From positions 1-64,000 of the forward strand of contig NZ_JAKSXZ010000105.1 in assembly GCF_022829465.1 (NCBI RefSeq): a stretch of DNA of 64,000 bases, given 5' to 3'. Source of the stretch: Methylobacterium sp. J-067. Its GTDB lineage: Bacteria > Pseudomonadota > Alphaproteobacteria > Rhizobiales > Beijerinckiaceae. Positions 8,403 through 17,748 of this stretch are shown here, in pieces; position 1 is the stretch's first letter; each line of letters begins with the position of its first letter. The notes under the pieces were generated by a model. The model was given only the letters and a program-made list of their open reading frames with translations, was not told where the DNA came from and ran no database searches. The position numbers were made by a program, and so were the translations under genes.

Positions 8403-9791
8403 ATGACCGACACCTTGAGGACGCCGCGCGAGGTCGACGCGGTCGATGCCATTCCGCCCCTCCCGAAGCTCCTCGCCTACGGGATGCAGCATGTTCTCGT
8501 GATGAGCGCGGGCGCCGTGGCGCCGCCGCTGATCCTCGGTGCGGCGATGAACCTGCCGGCCGAGACGGTCGCCTACCTCATCAATTGCGATCTGCTGGTG
8601 ACGGGCCTCGCGATCCTCATCCAGTCGCTCGGCATCGGCATGTTCGGCGTGCGCCTGCCGGTCATCATGGGCGTCAGTTTCGCGGCGGTGGGCCCGATGG
8701 TGGCGATGGCGCAGGACCCGACCATCGGCCTGCCGGGCATCTTCGGCGCCACGATCGGCGCCGGGATCTTCGGGCTGCTGCTGCGGCCGTTCTTCGCGCG
8801 GCTTGCGAACTTCTTCCCGCCGCTGGTGACGGGCACGGTCATCCTCATCATCGGGGTGACGCTGCTGCCGGTCGGCATCAACTGGGCCGGCGGCGGCTTC
8901 GGCGCCCCCGATTTTGGCGCGCCGGTCCATCTCGGCGTCGCTGCCTTCGTGCTGGCGGTGATCCTCGTGGTCAGCCGTTTCGCCACCGGGTTCGTGGCCA
9001 ACATCGCGGTGCTGATCGGCCTGATCGCCGGGCTGTGCCTCGCGTGGCCGCTGGGACTGTTCCGCCTCGACGGCCTCGGCGACCGCCCGCTCATCGCCCT
9101 CGTCACGCCGTTCCACTTCGGCTGGCCGACCTTCCACGTCACGGCGGTGGCCGCGATGTGCATCGTGATGATGGTCACGCTGGTCGAGTCGACCGGCATG
9201 TTCCTCGCGGTCGGGGACATCGTCGGCAAGCCGGTGGACAAGCGCACCCTGACGCGCGGCCTGATGGCGGATTCACTCTCGACCCTGATCGCGGGCTGCC
9301 TCAACACCTTCCCGCACACCTCGTTCTCGCAGAACGTCGGCCTCGTGAACATGACGCGGGTCCGCAGCCGCTACGTCACCGTCGCGGCCGGGTGCATCAT
9401 CCTCGCCGTCAGCCTGCTGCCGAAGGTGGCCTTCGTGGTCGCCTCGATCCCGCCCGCCGTCCTCGGTGGCGCCGGCATCGTGATCTTCGGCATGGTGGCG
9501 GCGGCGGGCCTGAAGATCGTCGGCGGGGCCGACCTCGGCGACCGGCGCAACCAGATCGTCGTGGCCGTGAGCATCGGGCTGAGCCTCATTCCCATGGCCG
9601 CGCCCAAGCTCTTCGCCGCCACCGCGCCGGCCTGGGCCGGGCCGATCCTGCACAGCGGGATCACGCTGGGGGCCATCGGCGCCATCGTCCTCAACCTGCT
9701 GCTCAACTCGGATCGCCTCGGCGAGGGGGTCGAGCCCCATCCGGCCGACCGGGAACCCGCCTTCCCGCACGCCGCCCTCGACCGCGCCTGA
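8403..9791 (+). CDS. NCS2-family purine (urate/xanthine) permease
   Basis: A 462-residue inner membrane carrier with the 14-helix pattern of nucleobase:cation symporter 2. Signature stretches are YGMQHVLVMSAGAV near the start, the ESTGMF-AVGDIVGK segment and TSFSQNVGLVNMTRVRSRYV. The last is typical of the urate/xanthine branch rather than uracil carriers. The ATG at 8403 follows GGAGG. It is followed in the same direction by the molybdenum hydroxylase genes, so it probably brings purine into the cytoplasm for the same pathway. Confidence 0.92.
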   Translation: MTDTLRTPREVDAVDAIPPLPKLLAYGMQHVLVMSAGAVAPPLILGAAMNLPAETVAYLINCDLLVTGLAILIQSLGIGMFGVRLPVIMGVSFAAVGPMVAMAQDPTIGLPGIFGATIGAGIFGLLLRPFFARLANFFPPLVTGTVILIIGVTLLPVGINWAGGGFGAPDFGAPVHLGVAAFVLAVILVVSRFATGFVANIAVLIGLIAGLCLAWPLGLFRLDGLGDRPLIALVTPFHFGWPTFHVTAVAAMCIVMMVTLVESTGMFLAVGDIVGKPVDKRTLTRGLMADSLSTLIAGCLNTFPHTSFSQNVGLVNMTRVRSRYVTVAAGCIILAVSLLPKVAFVVASIPPAVLGGAGIVIFGMVAAAGLKIVGGADLGDRRNQIVVAVSIGLSLIPMAAPKLFAATAPAWAGPILHSGITLGAIGAIVLNLLLNSDRLGEGVEPHPADREPAFPHAALDRA

Positions 9792-9802
9792 GAGGGACAT
9801 CC

Positions 9803-12643
9803 ATGCCCGCTTCGCACTACGCCCCGCTCTCGCGGCGCAACTTCCTCAAGGCGGGGGCCGCGGCGGGCATCGCCGTGAAGGTCTCCTTCCTGGCGCCCCC
9901 CGCCAAGGCCCAGCTCCTGGAGGCCGGACCCTCGGACGGCCCGGCCTGGGCCGCCCCCGGCCGCCCTCGCTACCGGCTCGACGCCATCGCCAAGGTGACG
10001 GGCTCCAAGACCTTCTCGCGGGATTACCGGTCCCGTGATCTGGCGGGCTGGCCCGAGACCCAGGCCCACGCCTTCCTGATCGCCGCGACCCGCGCCGACC
10101 GCGCCTTCACCGGGCTCGACCTCTCCCGCCTGCCGCCGTCGCTGCAGCCCGACCGGATCGTCCGGCACGAGGATTTGGTGGCGGACAAGGTGGCGGTGCC
10201 CCATGCCGATTTCTTCGGCGACTGGTTCCTCGTGCCGGAGGGCGAAACCCCGCGCCTGCTCGGCCAGCCGGTGGCGATCCTGATCTATCACGACTTCCCG
10301 CGCTTCAGCGCCGCCAAGCGCCGCCTGCGCTTCGCCGACGATGTGGTGCAGTACGGCGCTGAGACCGGCACCAAGCCGCCCGCCCATTACGGCGCGTCGC
10401 GCTGGGTGCGGATCGAGGGCGACACGGCGGACGGTCCCGACCGCTTCTCGGCCTACGAGCATTCGCCGATCTTCGCGGGCTTTTCCGGCGATGAGCCCGC
10501 CTGGCCCAAACCCGGCCAGGACGGTGCCTTCGCTCAAGGCATGGCGGCGGCACAGACCATCGCCGCCGAGATCGACGCGGCGGGTGAGGACGCCCTCGTG
10601 CTGCGGCGGACCTATCTGTCGCAATCGACCGACGCCTCGGCCATGGAGGCCGACAACGGCAACGTCTGGTACGACCCGGCCTCCGGCGTCCTTCACCTGA
10701 TGATGGCGACGCAATCGCCCTACGACGTGGCCGAAGCCGCCGCCTCCCTGGTCGCGACGTCCCGCTTTCCCCTGAAGGAGGTCGATCTCAAGGTCGGCTA
10801 CACGGTCGGCTACGGGACGAAGGACCACCACATCTTCCCGTTCCTCTGCGTGGTGGCCGCGCTCTACGGCGATGGGCGCCCGGTGCGGCTGGCCAACGAC
10901 CGGTTCGAGCAGTTCCAGAACGGGCTGAAGCGCCATGCCTTCCGCATCGACAACGCCCTGCTGGTGGATCGGGCGACGGGCCGCTTCCGCGCCATGACCG
11001 GGCGCTACGCCTGCGATGGCGGCGGGCGGCCGAACTACTCGGTGGCGGTGTCCTTCGTCGGCGCCACCGCCGCGCAATCGATCTACTACCTGCCGAAGAG
11101 CGACTTCCAAGCCATCGCCCACGCCTCGCGCGCCGTCGAGGCCGGCTCGACGCGGGGCTTCGGCACCCTGCAAACGATGTCCGCCACCGAGATGATGGTG
11201 GACGAGGCGGCCGCGCTCCTCGGGCTGGACGCCATCGATCTGCGCCTGCGCAACGTCCTCCGCACCGGCCAGCGCAACAGCCAGGGCGCCGTGCCGGCCG
11301 GCGCATTGCGCAACGAGGAGATCCTGCACAAGGCCGCCGCGCATCCCCTGTGGCGGGAGCGTCAGGCGCGCAAGGCTTCCTACGAGGCCGCCCATCCCGG
11401 CCAACGCTACGGCGTCGGCTTCGCCCAGGTCCATAAGGATTACGGCACGGGTGCGGAGGCGGCCGTGTGCTCCCTCGAACTCGATTCGCAGGGCGCCTTG
11501 TCCCTGCGCCACGTCGCGCACGAGATGGGGCCGGGCGTCACCACCTCGCAGGCGGCGATGGTGGGCGACATCCTCGGCCGCGTCCCCACGCGGACGGAGT
11601 TCGGCGTGGTCCGCTGGCCGGAGATGCCGCTCCACACCACCGATCAGCCCTACACCACGCCCCAGGCCGAGGAAGACAAGCGGGCGCAGGACCCTCGCTG
11701 GGTGCCCCGTTTCACCTCGCCGATGAGCGCGACGAACTCGGCCTATTATCTCGGCCATGCCACCCGCACGGCGGCGCGCTTCCTGGCCGATCACGCGATC
11801 TGGCCCGCCGCGCGCTCCCTCTGGGCGCGGGGCGGCAAGGGCGGAGCGCTCGCTTCGTACAACGAGCTGACCCGCGACTCGCTGCGCCTCTCCGACGGCA
11901 AGGTGCTCGGCGGCGGCCTGCCGGCGCTGTCGCTGGCCGAGGTGGCGGCCGAGGCGCACCGGCTCGGCCTGCCGGTCGGCGTGACGCTGCACACGTTCAA
12001 CCGCTGGCAATGGGCCGAGGCCGAGTTCGACCTGCCGGGTACGACGGGCCGCACGCGGTTGCCCATCGACGCCCTCTCGCTCCGCTACGGCGCAGGCGCG
12101 CCGCCCGAGCGCAAGGCTCTGATGAGCACCGCCGGCTGGCACTTTCTGCCCCGCGCGGCGGTCTTCTACCCGCCGACCCAGCGCAACAACGTCGGCACCA
12201 CCTATTACTCGCCCATGGCGACGCTGGCGGAGGTCGCAGTCGATACCGGCAGCGGCGAGGTCTCGATCCTCTCGCACCATTCGATCCTCGAATGCGGCCG
12301 GCAGATCGTGCCCGAACTGGTCTCGGGGCAGGTGCAGGGCGGGCTCGCCATGGGCATCGGCCACGCCCTGAAGGAGGTCCTGCCCCTCTACGAGGACGGC
12401 CCCGGCGACGGCACCTGGAACTGGAACCGCTACGAGCTGCCCCGCGCCCACGACGTGGCCCTGTGGAACCAGACGGTGGAGATCCTGCCCCCGCTCTCGG
12501 AGACGGACCCGCCGAAGGGCATCGCCGAGGTGGTGATGATCGCCGTCGTCCCGGCGCTGGCCAACGCCGTGGCCCACGCCATCGGCCACCGCTTCCACGA
12601 ACTCCCCATCCGGCCCGAGCGCATCCGCGAGGCACTGGCATGA
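9803..12643 (+). CDS. Tat-exported molybdopterin hydroxylase large subunit (IorB-like)
   Basis: 946 residues. The start SRRNFLKAGAAAG is a Tat signal, so the folded, cofactor-loaded enzyme is exported. The rest follows the xanthine oxidase family Mo subunit of the isoquinoline-oxidoreductase type, with STDASAMEADNG, a glycine-rich ECGRQIVPELVSGQVQGG segment and the catalytic Glu in KGIAEVVM. It lies in a permease - Mo subunit - 2Fe-2S - cytochrome c - porin operon inside a purine locus. It may hydroxylate hypoxanthine/xanthine or another N-heterocycle in the periplasm, but the substrate is an inference. Confidence 0.88.
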   Translation: MPASHYAPLSRRNFLKAGAAAGIAVKVSFLAPPAKAQLLEAGPSDGPAWAAPGRPRYRLDAIAKVTGSKTFSRDYRSRDLAGWPETQAHAFLIAATRADRAFTGLDLSRLPPSLQPDRIVRHEDLVADKVAVPHADFFGDWFLVPEGETPRLLGQPVAILIYHDFPRFSAAKRRLRFADDVVQYGAETGTKPPAHYGASRWVRIEGDTADGPDRFSAYEHSPIFAGFSGDEPAWPKPGQDGAFAQGMAAAQTIAAEIDAAGEDALVLRRTYLSQSTDASAMEADNGNVWYDPASGVLHLMMATQSPYDVAEAAASLVATSRFPLKEVDLKVGYTVGYGTKDHHIFPFLCVVAALYGDGRPVRLANDRFEQFQNGLKRHAFRIDNALLVDRATGRFRAMTGRYACDGGGRPNYSVAVSFVGATAAQSIYYLPKSDFQAIAHASRAVEAGSTRGFGTLQTMSATEMMVDEAAALLGLDAIDLRLRNVLRTGQRNSQGAVPAGALRNEEILHKAAAHPLWRERQARKASYEAAHPGQRYGVGFAQVHKDYGTGAEAAVCSLELDSQGALSLRHVAHEMGPGVTTSQAAMVGDILGRVPTRTEFGVVRWPEMPLHTTDQPYTTPQAEEDKRAQDPRWVPRFTSPMSATNSAYYLGHATRTAARFLADHAIWPAARSLWARGGKGGALASYNELTRDSLRLSDGKVLGGGLPALSLAEVAAEAHRLGLPVGVTLHTFNRWQWAEAEFDLPGTTGRTRLPIDALSLRYGAGAPPERKALMSTAGWHFLPRAAVFYPPTQRNNVGTTYYSPMATLAEVAVDTGSGEVSILSHHSILECGRQIVPELVSGQVQGGLAMGIGHALKEVLPLYEDGPGDGTWNWNRYELPRAHDVALWNQTVEILPPLSETDPPKGIAEVVMIAVVPALANAVAHAIGHRFHELPIRPERIREALA

Positions 12644-13185
12644 GCGCCGCAATCGAGACCCGCGACCTGACGCTCCGCGTGAACGGCGAGACGGTCGGCC
12701 CCCTCCCCGTCCCCGTGGGGACGAGCCTCCTCGACTTCCTGCACGAATGGCTCGGCCTCACCGGCAGCCGCATGGGCTGCGGCCAGGGCATCTGCCACGC
12801 CTGCACGGTGATGGTGGAGGAAGAGGCCGGCCCGCGCGAGATGCGCTCCTGCATCACCGGGGCGCATTGGTTCGAGGGCCGCAGCGTCCGCACCGTCGAG
12901 GGCCATGCTCACACGGCGCCGGACGGGTCCCTCGTGCTGTCGCCGGTCCAGACGGCGTTCATCGAGAACTTCGCCTTCCAGTGCGGCTACTGCACGCCGG
13001 GCTTCGTCACCGGGGCGAGCGTGCTGGTCGAGCGGCTGAAGCGGACACCCGTCCGCCGGGATGAGGTCGAGCGCGTCGTCACCGAAGCCCTGGACCCGCA
13101 CATCTGCCGCTGCACCGGCTACGTCCGCTACCACCAGGCCGTGCGCGACCTCGTGCTGGCGACCCCCGGCCTCACGACGGCCTGA
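12640..13185 (+). CDS. 2Fe-2S subunit of the molybdenum hydroxylase (IorA-like)
   Basis: 181 residues. It carries two 2Fe-2S clusters: a plant-ferredoxin-type cluster (CGQGICHAC plus a later Cys) and a second, alpha-helical cluster (QCGYCTPGF and HICRCTGY). It passes electrons from the Mo centre to the cytochrome subunit. The ATG overlaps the stop of the large subunit (ATGA). It has no signal of its own and presumably leaves the cell bound to the Tat-carrying partner. Confidence 0.93.
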   Translation: MSAAIETRDLTLRVNGETVGPLPVPVGTSLLDFLHEWLGLTGSRMGCGQGICHACTVMVEEEAGPREMRSCITGAHWFEGRSVRTVEGHAHTAPDGSLVLSPVQTAFIENFAFQCGYCTPGFVTGASVLVERLKRTPVRRDEVERVVTEALDPHICRCTGYVRYHQAVRDLVLATPGLTTA

Positions 13186-13193
13186 GCATCGCC

Positions 13194-14513
13194 ATGCCGA
13201 CGCTCCCTCGCTCCCTCCCCGCCAAGCGCCTCGGCGGCGCCCTCGTGGCGAGCGCCCTCGTTGGGGCCGCCCTCGTCGCTTCGGGCGTGCTCGAACGCAG
13301 CGCCGTCTCGCGCGAGGTCGAGGCGCCGCTCACCCAGGAGGCGATGCGCGCCCTCGCCCCGCGCGGGGCGAAGGTCGCCGCCGCCGCCGATTGCTTCGCC
13401 TGCCACACGGCGCGCGGCGGCGCCCCCTATGCCGGGGGCCTGCCGCTGGAGACGCCGTTCGGGACGATCTACGCCACCAACATCACCCCGAGCGCGGAGG
13501 GCATCGGCGGCTACAGCCGGGCCGACTTCCACCGGGCGCTGCGCGACGGCATCGCGCCGGGCGGGCGCCACCTCTACCCAGCCATGCCCTACACCTCGTA
13601 CCGGGGCCTCTCGCCCGACGATGTGGACGCCCTCTACGCTTACATGATGAGCCGCCCGCCGGTCGCGGTGGCGAACAGGGCGAACACCCTTACTTTCCCC
13701 TTCGACCAGCGCTGGACGCTGGCCGGCTGGAACATCCTGAACCTGCCCGCGCAGGTCGTGACGCCGGACCCGAAGCAGTCGGACCTCTGGAATCGGGGGC
13801 AATACGTCGCCGACGCCCTCGGCCATTGCGGCGAGTGCCACACGCCGCGCAACGCGCTCCAGGCGATGCGCTCCGATGCGGCCCTCCAAGGGGCGGTGAT
13901 CGAGGGGGTCGAGGCGCCGGACATCACCCCCGCCGGCCTGCGCCGGATGGGCTTCGACCCGCACAGCCTGACGCGGTTCATGGCCAAGGGGCTATCGGCC
14001 CAGGGCGGCGCCACGCACCAGATGTTCGACGTCGTGCACTACTCGACGCAGCACATGGACGAGGCGGACCTCACCGCCCTCTCGGCCTATCTCTTCGACC
14101 GCGACGCCCTCCCCGCCGAGCCGGAGCGCCCCGCCGCCCCCGCCCCCGTGGCTGTGCCTCAGGCGGTCGCGATGCGGGCGAGCGCCAGCTACGATGGGCT
14201 CTGCGCCGGGTGTCACGGCCATGCCGGCGAGGGCATTCCCCACGTCTCGGTGCCCCTGCGCAGCAACGCGCTGATGCGGGTCTCGGGCGCCAGCGGCCTG
14301 ATCCGGGCGACGCTGCACGGGCTGCCGGCGCAGCGCTTCCCCGACAACGAGCGGATGGAGGCGATGCCGGGCTTCGCGACGCTCCTCGACGATGCGGCGC
14401 TCGCCGACCTCGCCACGTGGATGCGGGCGCAATGGGGCGGGCAGGACAAGGCCGTCACGCCGGACGAGGTGGCGCGGCTGCGCGCGGGACACAGGGCCGA
14501 CGCTTCGAACTGA
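13194..14513 (+). CDS. Triheme cytochrome c subunit of the dehydrogenase
   Basis: 439 residues with an N-terminal membrane or signal helix (residues 12-32). There are three heme c sites: CFACH (67-71), CGECH (212-216) and CAGCH (337-341). This is the layout of cytochrome subunits of membrane alcohol, gluconate and aldehyde dehydrogenases. It follows the 2Fe-2S gene after 8 bp, so it should take electrons from the Mo hydroxylase and feed the respiratory chain. PuuD also delivers to cytochrome c, so two oxidations in this locus bypass NAD. Confidence 0.93.
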   Translation: MPTLPRSLPAKRLGGALVASALVGAALVASGVLERSAVSREVEAPLTQEAMRALAPRGAKVAAAADCFACHTARGGAPYAGGLPLETPFGTIYATNITPSAEGIGGYSRADFHRALRDGIAPGGRHLYPAMPYTSYRGLSPDDVDALYAYMMSRPPVAVANRANTLTFPFDQRWTLAGWNILNLPAQVVTPDPKQSDLWNRGQYVADALGHCGECHTPRNALQAMRSDAALQGAVIEGVEAPDITPAGLRRMGFDPHSLTRFMAKGLSAQGGATHQMFDVVHYSTQHMDEADLTALSAYLFDRDALPAEPERPAAPAPVAVPQAVAMRASASYDGLCAGCHGHAGEGIPHVSVPLRSNALMRVSGASGLIRATLHGLPAQRFPDNERMEAMPGFATLLDDAALADLATWMRAQWGGQDKAVTPDEVARLRAGHRADASN

Positions 14514-14542
14514 AGGCGGCCGGATCGGGATTGGGGGCGGAC

Positions 14543-15538
14543 ATGAAGACACTCGGTCGGGTCGCGGTTGCTCTGCTGCCGTTCGGGATGGCGTGCGGGG
14601 CGCAGGCCGCCGACATCGCCACGGTGAAGACGGAGGCGGCGCCGGTGGAGGCACCGTTCTTCCTCTTTGCCGACACGCAGGTCGGCTACCGCTACCAGTT
14701 CCCGACGGTCTCCCCCGGCGTGCAGATCCAGCGCGCCGACGGCAGCTTCGTCTCCCGCGAGGCCCCGAAGCAGATCCTCAACATCTCCCACGCCGACGCC
14801 TGGGCCTACGGCACCAACTTCTTCTCCCTCGACATCCTGAAGTCGGGCTCGCAGCTCCCCGCCGGCACCACCAACCCGCCCGGTTCCATCGGCAGCCCGT
14901 TCTTCGCCGATTACGGAAACACCGAAGCCTACGGCCTCTACCGCGGCACGCTCAGCCTTAACGCCCTTACCAACACGAAGGCTTTCACCATCCCCGGCCT
15001 CGTCAAGGACGTGTCGCTGGCCTTCGGCTTCGACGCCAACTCGCAGAACGACGCCTTCGGCTCGAAGAAGCGCGACGTGGTCGGCGGTCTGAACTTCGCC
15101 TTCGACGTGCCGGCCGGGTTCCTCAACCTGTCGGTCCACGCCTACAAGGAGTGGAACCGCAACGGCTTCAACGTGCAGCCGGATCGCGACCAGAGCTTCG
15201 ACGTCGTCCCCGAGTTCGAGCTCGTCTACAACTTCCCGCTGACGTTCACCGGGTTGCCGCTGAGCGTGACGGGGTTCAACAACATCGTCCTGCCCAAGGG
15301 CCGGGGGGTGCAGAACGTGGCGGACTTCGCCTTCAACCCGAAGCGGGGGCTGGAATTCCTGTCGCGTACGAACCTCGTTCTCGACCTCGGCAAGCTGGTC
15401 TATGACCAGCCGAACAAGGTCGATGTGTTCATCGGCTTCCAGTACTGGCTGAACAAGTTCGGCAATGTCGAGACGGCGACGTTCAAGGGTACGGAAGAGA
15501 AGAGCTTCCTGGCGGGCTTCGCCTTCCACGTGTTCTAA
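14543..15538 (+). CDS. Outer membrane channel, Tsx-like
   Basis: 331 residues with a cleavable signal (MKTLGRVAVALLPFGMACGAQAA) and an aromatic C-terminal end (AGFAFHVF) typical of outer membrane beta-barrels. Strands of alternating residues run throughout, for example FFSLDILKSG and FELVYNFPLTF. It resembles nucleoside-specific Tsx channels. It is the last gene of the operon and probably lets nucleosides or purines cross the outer membrane. The exact family is less certain than the barrel nature. Confidence 0.72.
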   Translation: MKTLGRVAVALLPFGMACGAQAADIATVKTEAAPVEAPFFLFADTQVGYRYQFPTVSPGVQIQRADGSFVSREAPKQILNISHADAWAYGTNFFSLDILKSGSQLPAGTTNPPGSIGSPFFADYGNTEAYGLYRGTLSLNALTNTKAFTIPGLVKDVSLAFGFDANSQNDAFGSKKRDVVGGLNFAFDVPAGFLNLSVHAYKEWNRNGFNVQPDRDQSFDVVPEFELVYNFPLTFTGLPLSVTGFNNIVLPKGRGVQNVADFAFNPKRGLEFLSRTNLVLDLGKLVYDQPNKVDVFIGFQYWLNKFGNVETATFKGTEEKSFLAGFAFHVF

Positions 15539-15548
15539 AAGAGCATCC

Positions 15549-15574
15549 CCTCTCCCCGCGAGCGGAAAGAGAGG
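15549..15574. terminator. Hairpin between convergent tsx-like gene and bhcD
   Basis: CCTCTC and GAGAGG arms enclose a second stem, CCGC/GCGG with a GA loop. It lies in the 51-bp gap between two convergent stops. There is no long T-run; it may serve both strands. Confidence 0.5.
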
Positions 15575-15589
15575 AAAGGGCGTCCTGTC

Positions 15590-16555
15590 TTAGAACTCCA
15601 CCTCGATCGCCAAGCCCTTCGCCACGGCGAGGTCCACAGCCGCCGAGGCGACGGCGAGGTCCTGAAGGCCGACGCCTGTGCCGTCGAACAGGGTGATCTC
15701 CGCGTCCGAGGTGCGGCCGGGATGGTCGCCGTTGATCACCGCGCCGATCTCCACGATGGAGTCCGGCGCGATCAATCCCTTCGCCACCGCGTGCTGCGCC
15801 TCGCCGATGCCGGTCGATTGCGCGACCTCGTCGGTGAACACCGTCGCGGCGGCGAGGAGTTCGGCCTCGACCTCCTGCTTGCCCTTCGTGTCGGTGCCCA
15901 TGCACGCCACATGGGTGCCCGGCTTCACCTGCGACGCCTTCAAGATCGGTGCGAAGGAGGAGGTGATCGTCACGATCACGTCCGCCTCGGCGCCGAGTCG
16001 GTCGAGCTCCACCGCCTCGAACGGCACGCCGTGCTCCTTCGCCACCGCCTCCATCCGCCCGAACATGCCGGGGTGGAGGTTCCAGGCCAGCACTCGTTCG
16101 AACGGGCGCTGAGCCAGGGCGGCGCGGAGCTGGAACGCCGATTGGTGGCCGGCGCCGATCATGCCGAGCACCCGCGCGTCCTTGCGCGCCAGATGGCGGA
16201 TCGAGATCGCGGAGGCCGCCGCCGTGCGGAGCGCGGTGAGGAGGTTGCCCCCCACCACCGCCCGGCAGCGGCCGGTATCCGCGTCGAACAGGAACACCGT
16301 CGATTGGTGGTTCGTGAGCCCCTTCGCGGCGTTGCCCGGCCAGAAGCCGCCGGCCTTGAGGCCGAGCGCCAAGCTCTCCCGGTCGAAGCCGGACTTGAAG
16401 CCGTAGAGCGCATCGGCATGGCCGATGGCCTCGCGCACCACCGGGAAGTTGGAGGCCGTACGCCGGGCCATCGACGCAAAGACTTTCTCCACCGCGTCGA
16501 AGCACTCCACTTCGGTGAGAAGGCCGTCGATCCGGTTCTCGGGGACGATGATCAT
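15590..16555 (-). CDS. bhcD: Iminosuccinate reductase (ornithine cyclodeaminase family)
   Basis: 321 residues, the usual size. It reduces iminosuccinate to aspartate with NAD(P)H, closing the beta-hydroxyaspartate cycle. The Rossmann motif GMIGAGHQSAFQ and the start MIIVPENRID followed by a KSGFDRES segment mark the ornithine cyclodeaminase/mu-crystallin family. Identification as bhcD rests on its place as the fourth gene of bhcABCD with the correct partners. The ATG at 16555 was preferred to a longer basic extension. Confidence 0.92.
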   Translation of the reverse strand: MIIVPENRIDGLLTEVECFDAVEKVFASMARRTASNFPVVREAIGHADALYGFKSGFDRESLALGLKAGGFWPGNAAKGLTNHQSTVFLFDADTGRCRAVVGGNLLTALRTAAASAISIRHLARKDARVLGMIGAGHQSAFQLRAALAQRPFERVLAWNLHPGMFGRMEAVAKEHGVPFEAVELDRLGAEADVIVTITSSFAPILKASQVKPGTHVACMGTDTKGKQEVEAELLAAATVFTDEVAQSTGIGEAQHAVAKGLIAPDSIVEIGAVINGDHPGRTSDAEITLFDGTGVGLQDLAVASAAVDLAVAKGLAIEVEF

Positions 16556-16571
16556 CGCTGCCTCACCCGCC

Positions 16572-17735
16572 TCAATAGGCCTTGCCGCGCGCCGAGACCG
16601 GCCACAGCGTCTCGACCTTGCCATTGCGCACGCCGACATACCAATCGTGGACGTTGCAGGTCGGGTCGCAATGGCCCGGCACGAGGCGCAGCTTGTCGTT
16701 GACCTTCAGCTTGCCCTGCGCATCCTCGATCACCCCGTGCTCGTCGGAGCACTTGATGTATTTCACGTCGTCGCGCCCGTAGATGAAGGGCAGGCCGGAA
16801 TCGACCGATTGCGCCTTCAGGCCGGCATCACAGATCGCCTTGTCGGCCTTGGCGTGGCTCATCACGCTGGTGAGAATGAACAGGGCGTTCTTCCACTCGC
16901 CGGCATCGATGCGCTTGCCGTCCTCATCGAGGATGCGGCCATAATCCGCGTCCATGAAGGCGTAGCTGCCGCATTGCAGCTCGTTGTAGACGCCCGATCC
17001 GCTTTCGAACTGGTAGCTGCCGGTGCCGCCGCCGCTCACGAGTTCGGGCTCCAGCCCCTCGCGCTTCAGCCCCTCGACGGCGTCCTTCACCTGGGCGATG
17101 GCGGCATCGAGCTTGGCGCGGCGGTCCGCGAACCCGTCGATGTGCTGCATGGCGCCCTGATAGGCCTGGATGCCGGCGAAGCGCAGGTTCGGCGCGGCGG
17201 CGACCGCCTTGGCGATGGCCACCACCTCCGTCGTCGTCTTCACCCCGCAGCGGCCCGCGCCGCAATCGATCTCAACGAAGCAGTCGAGCTGCGTGCCGTG
17301 CTTCTGCGCGGCGGCCGAGAGGTCGGCGACGTTGGCGACATCATCGAGGCAGACGATGATCCGCGCGCCGAAGCGCGGCAGGCGGGCGAGCCGGTCGATC
17401 TTGGCCGGATCGCGCACCTGGTTCGAGACCAAGATGTCCTTGATGCCGGCGCGGGCGAAGACTTCGGCCTCCGAGACCTTCTGGCAGCAGACGCCGCAGG
17501 CGCCGCCTAGGTCCTGCTGAAGCTTCAGCACATCCACCGACTTGTGCATCTTGCCGTGGGCGCGGTGGCGCATGCCGTGCGCCTTGGCGTAATCGCCCAT
17601 CTTGCGGATGTTGGATTCGAGGGCGTCGAGATCGAGGATCAGGCACGGGGTCTGGATCTCGTCCTCGCGCATGCCGGGCAGCGCGGGCACGTCGTAGCCG
17701 ACTTCGAGCTCATCGATACGGGTGTGGGCGTTCAT
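16572..17735 (-). CDS. bhcC: beta-Hydroxyaspartate aldolase (D-threonine aldolase-like)
   Basis: 387 residues of the fold-III PLP family. It joins glyoxylate and glycine into erythro-beta-hydroxyaspartate. The PLP lysine region is RHRAHGKMHKS, and the C-terminal metal site holds the H and C residues of the PGHCDPTCN segment. It is flanked by bhcB (13 bp) and bhcD (16 bp) on the same strand. The N-terminus MNAHTRIDELEVGYDVPALP agrees with BhcC proteins rather than shorter D-threonine aldolases. Confidence 0.93.
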   Translation of the reverse strand: MNAHTRIDELEVGYDVPALPGMREDEIQTPCLILDLDALESNIRKMGDYAKAHGMRHRAHGKMHKSVDVLKLQQDLGGACGVCCQKVSEAEVFARAGIKDILVSNQVRDPAKIDRLARLPRFGARIIVCLDDVANVADLSAAAQKHGTQLDCFVEIDCGAGRCGVKTTTEVVAIAKAVAAAPNLRFAGIQAYQGAMQHIDGFADRRAKLDAAIAQVKDAVEGLKREGLEPELVSGGGTGSYQFESGSGVYNELQCGSYAFMDADYGRILDEDGKRIDAGEWKNALFILTSVMSHAKADKAICDAGLKAQSVDSGLPFIYGRDDVKYIKCSDEHGVIEDAQGKLKVNDKLRLVPGHCDPTCNVHDWYVGVRNGKVETLWPVSARGKAY

Positions 17736-17748
17736 GGCGTCTTCCCCC

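Noticed and set aside
9371..12652. Very long open frame (about 1090 codons) opposite the molybdenum hydroxylase
   Set aside because: It is antisense to a well-supported gene and has no motif; long antisense frames are common at this GC content.
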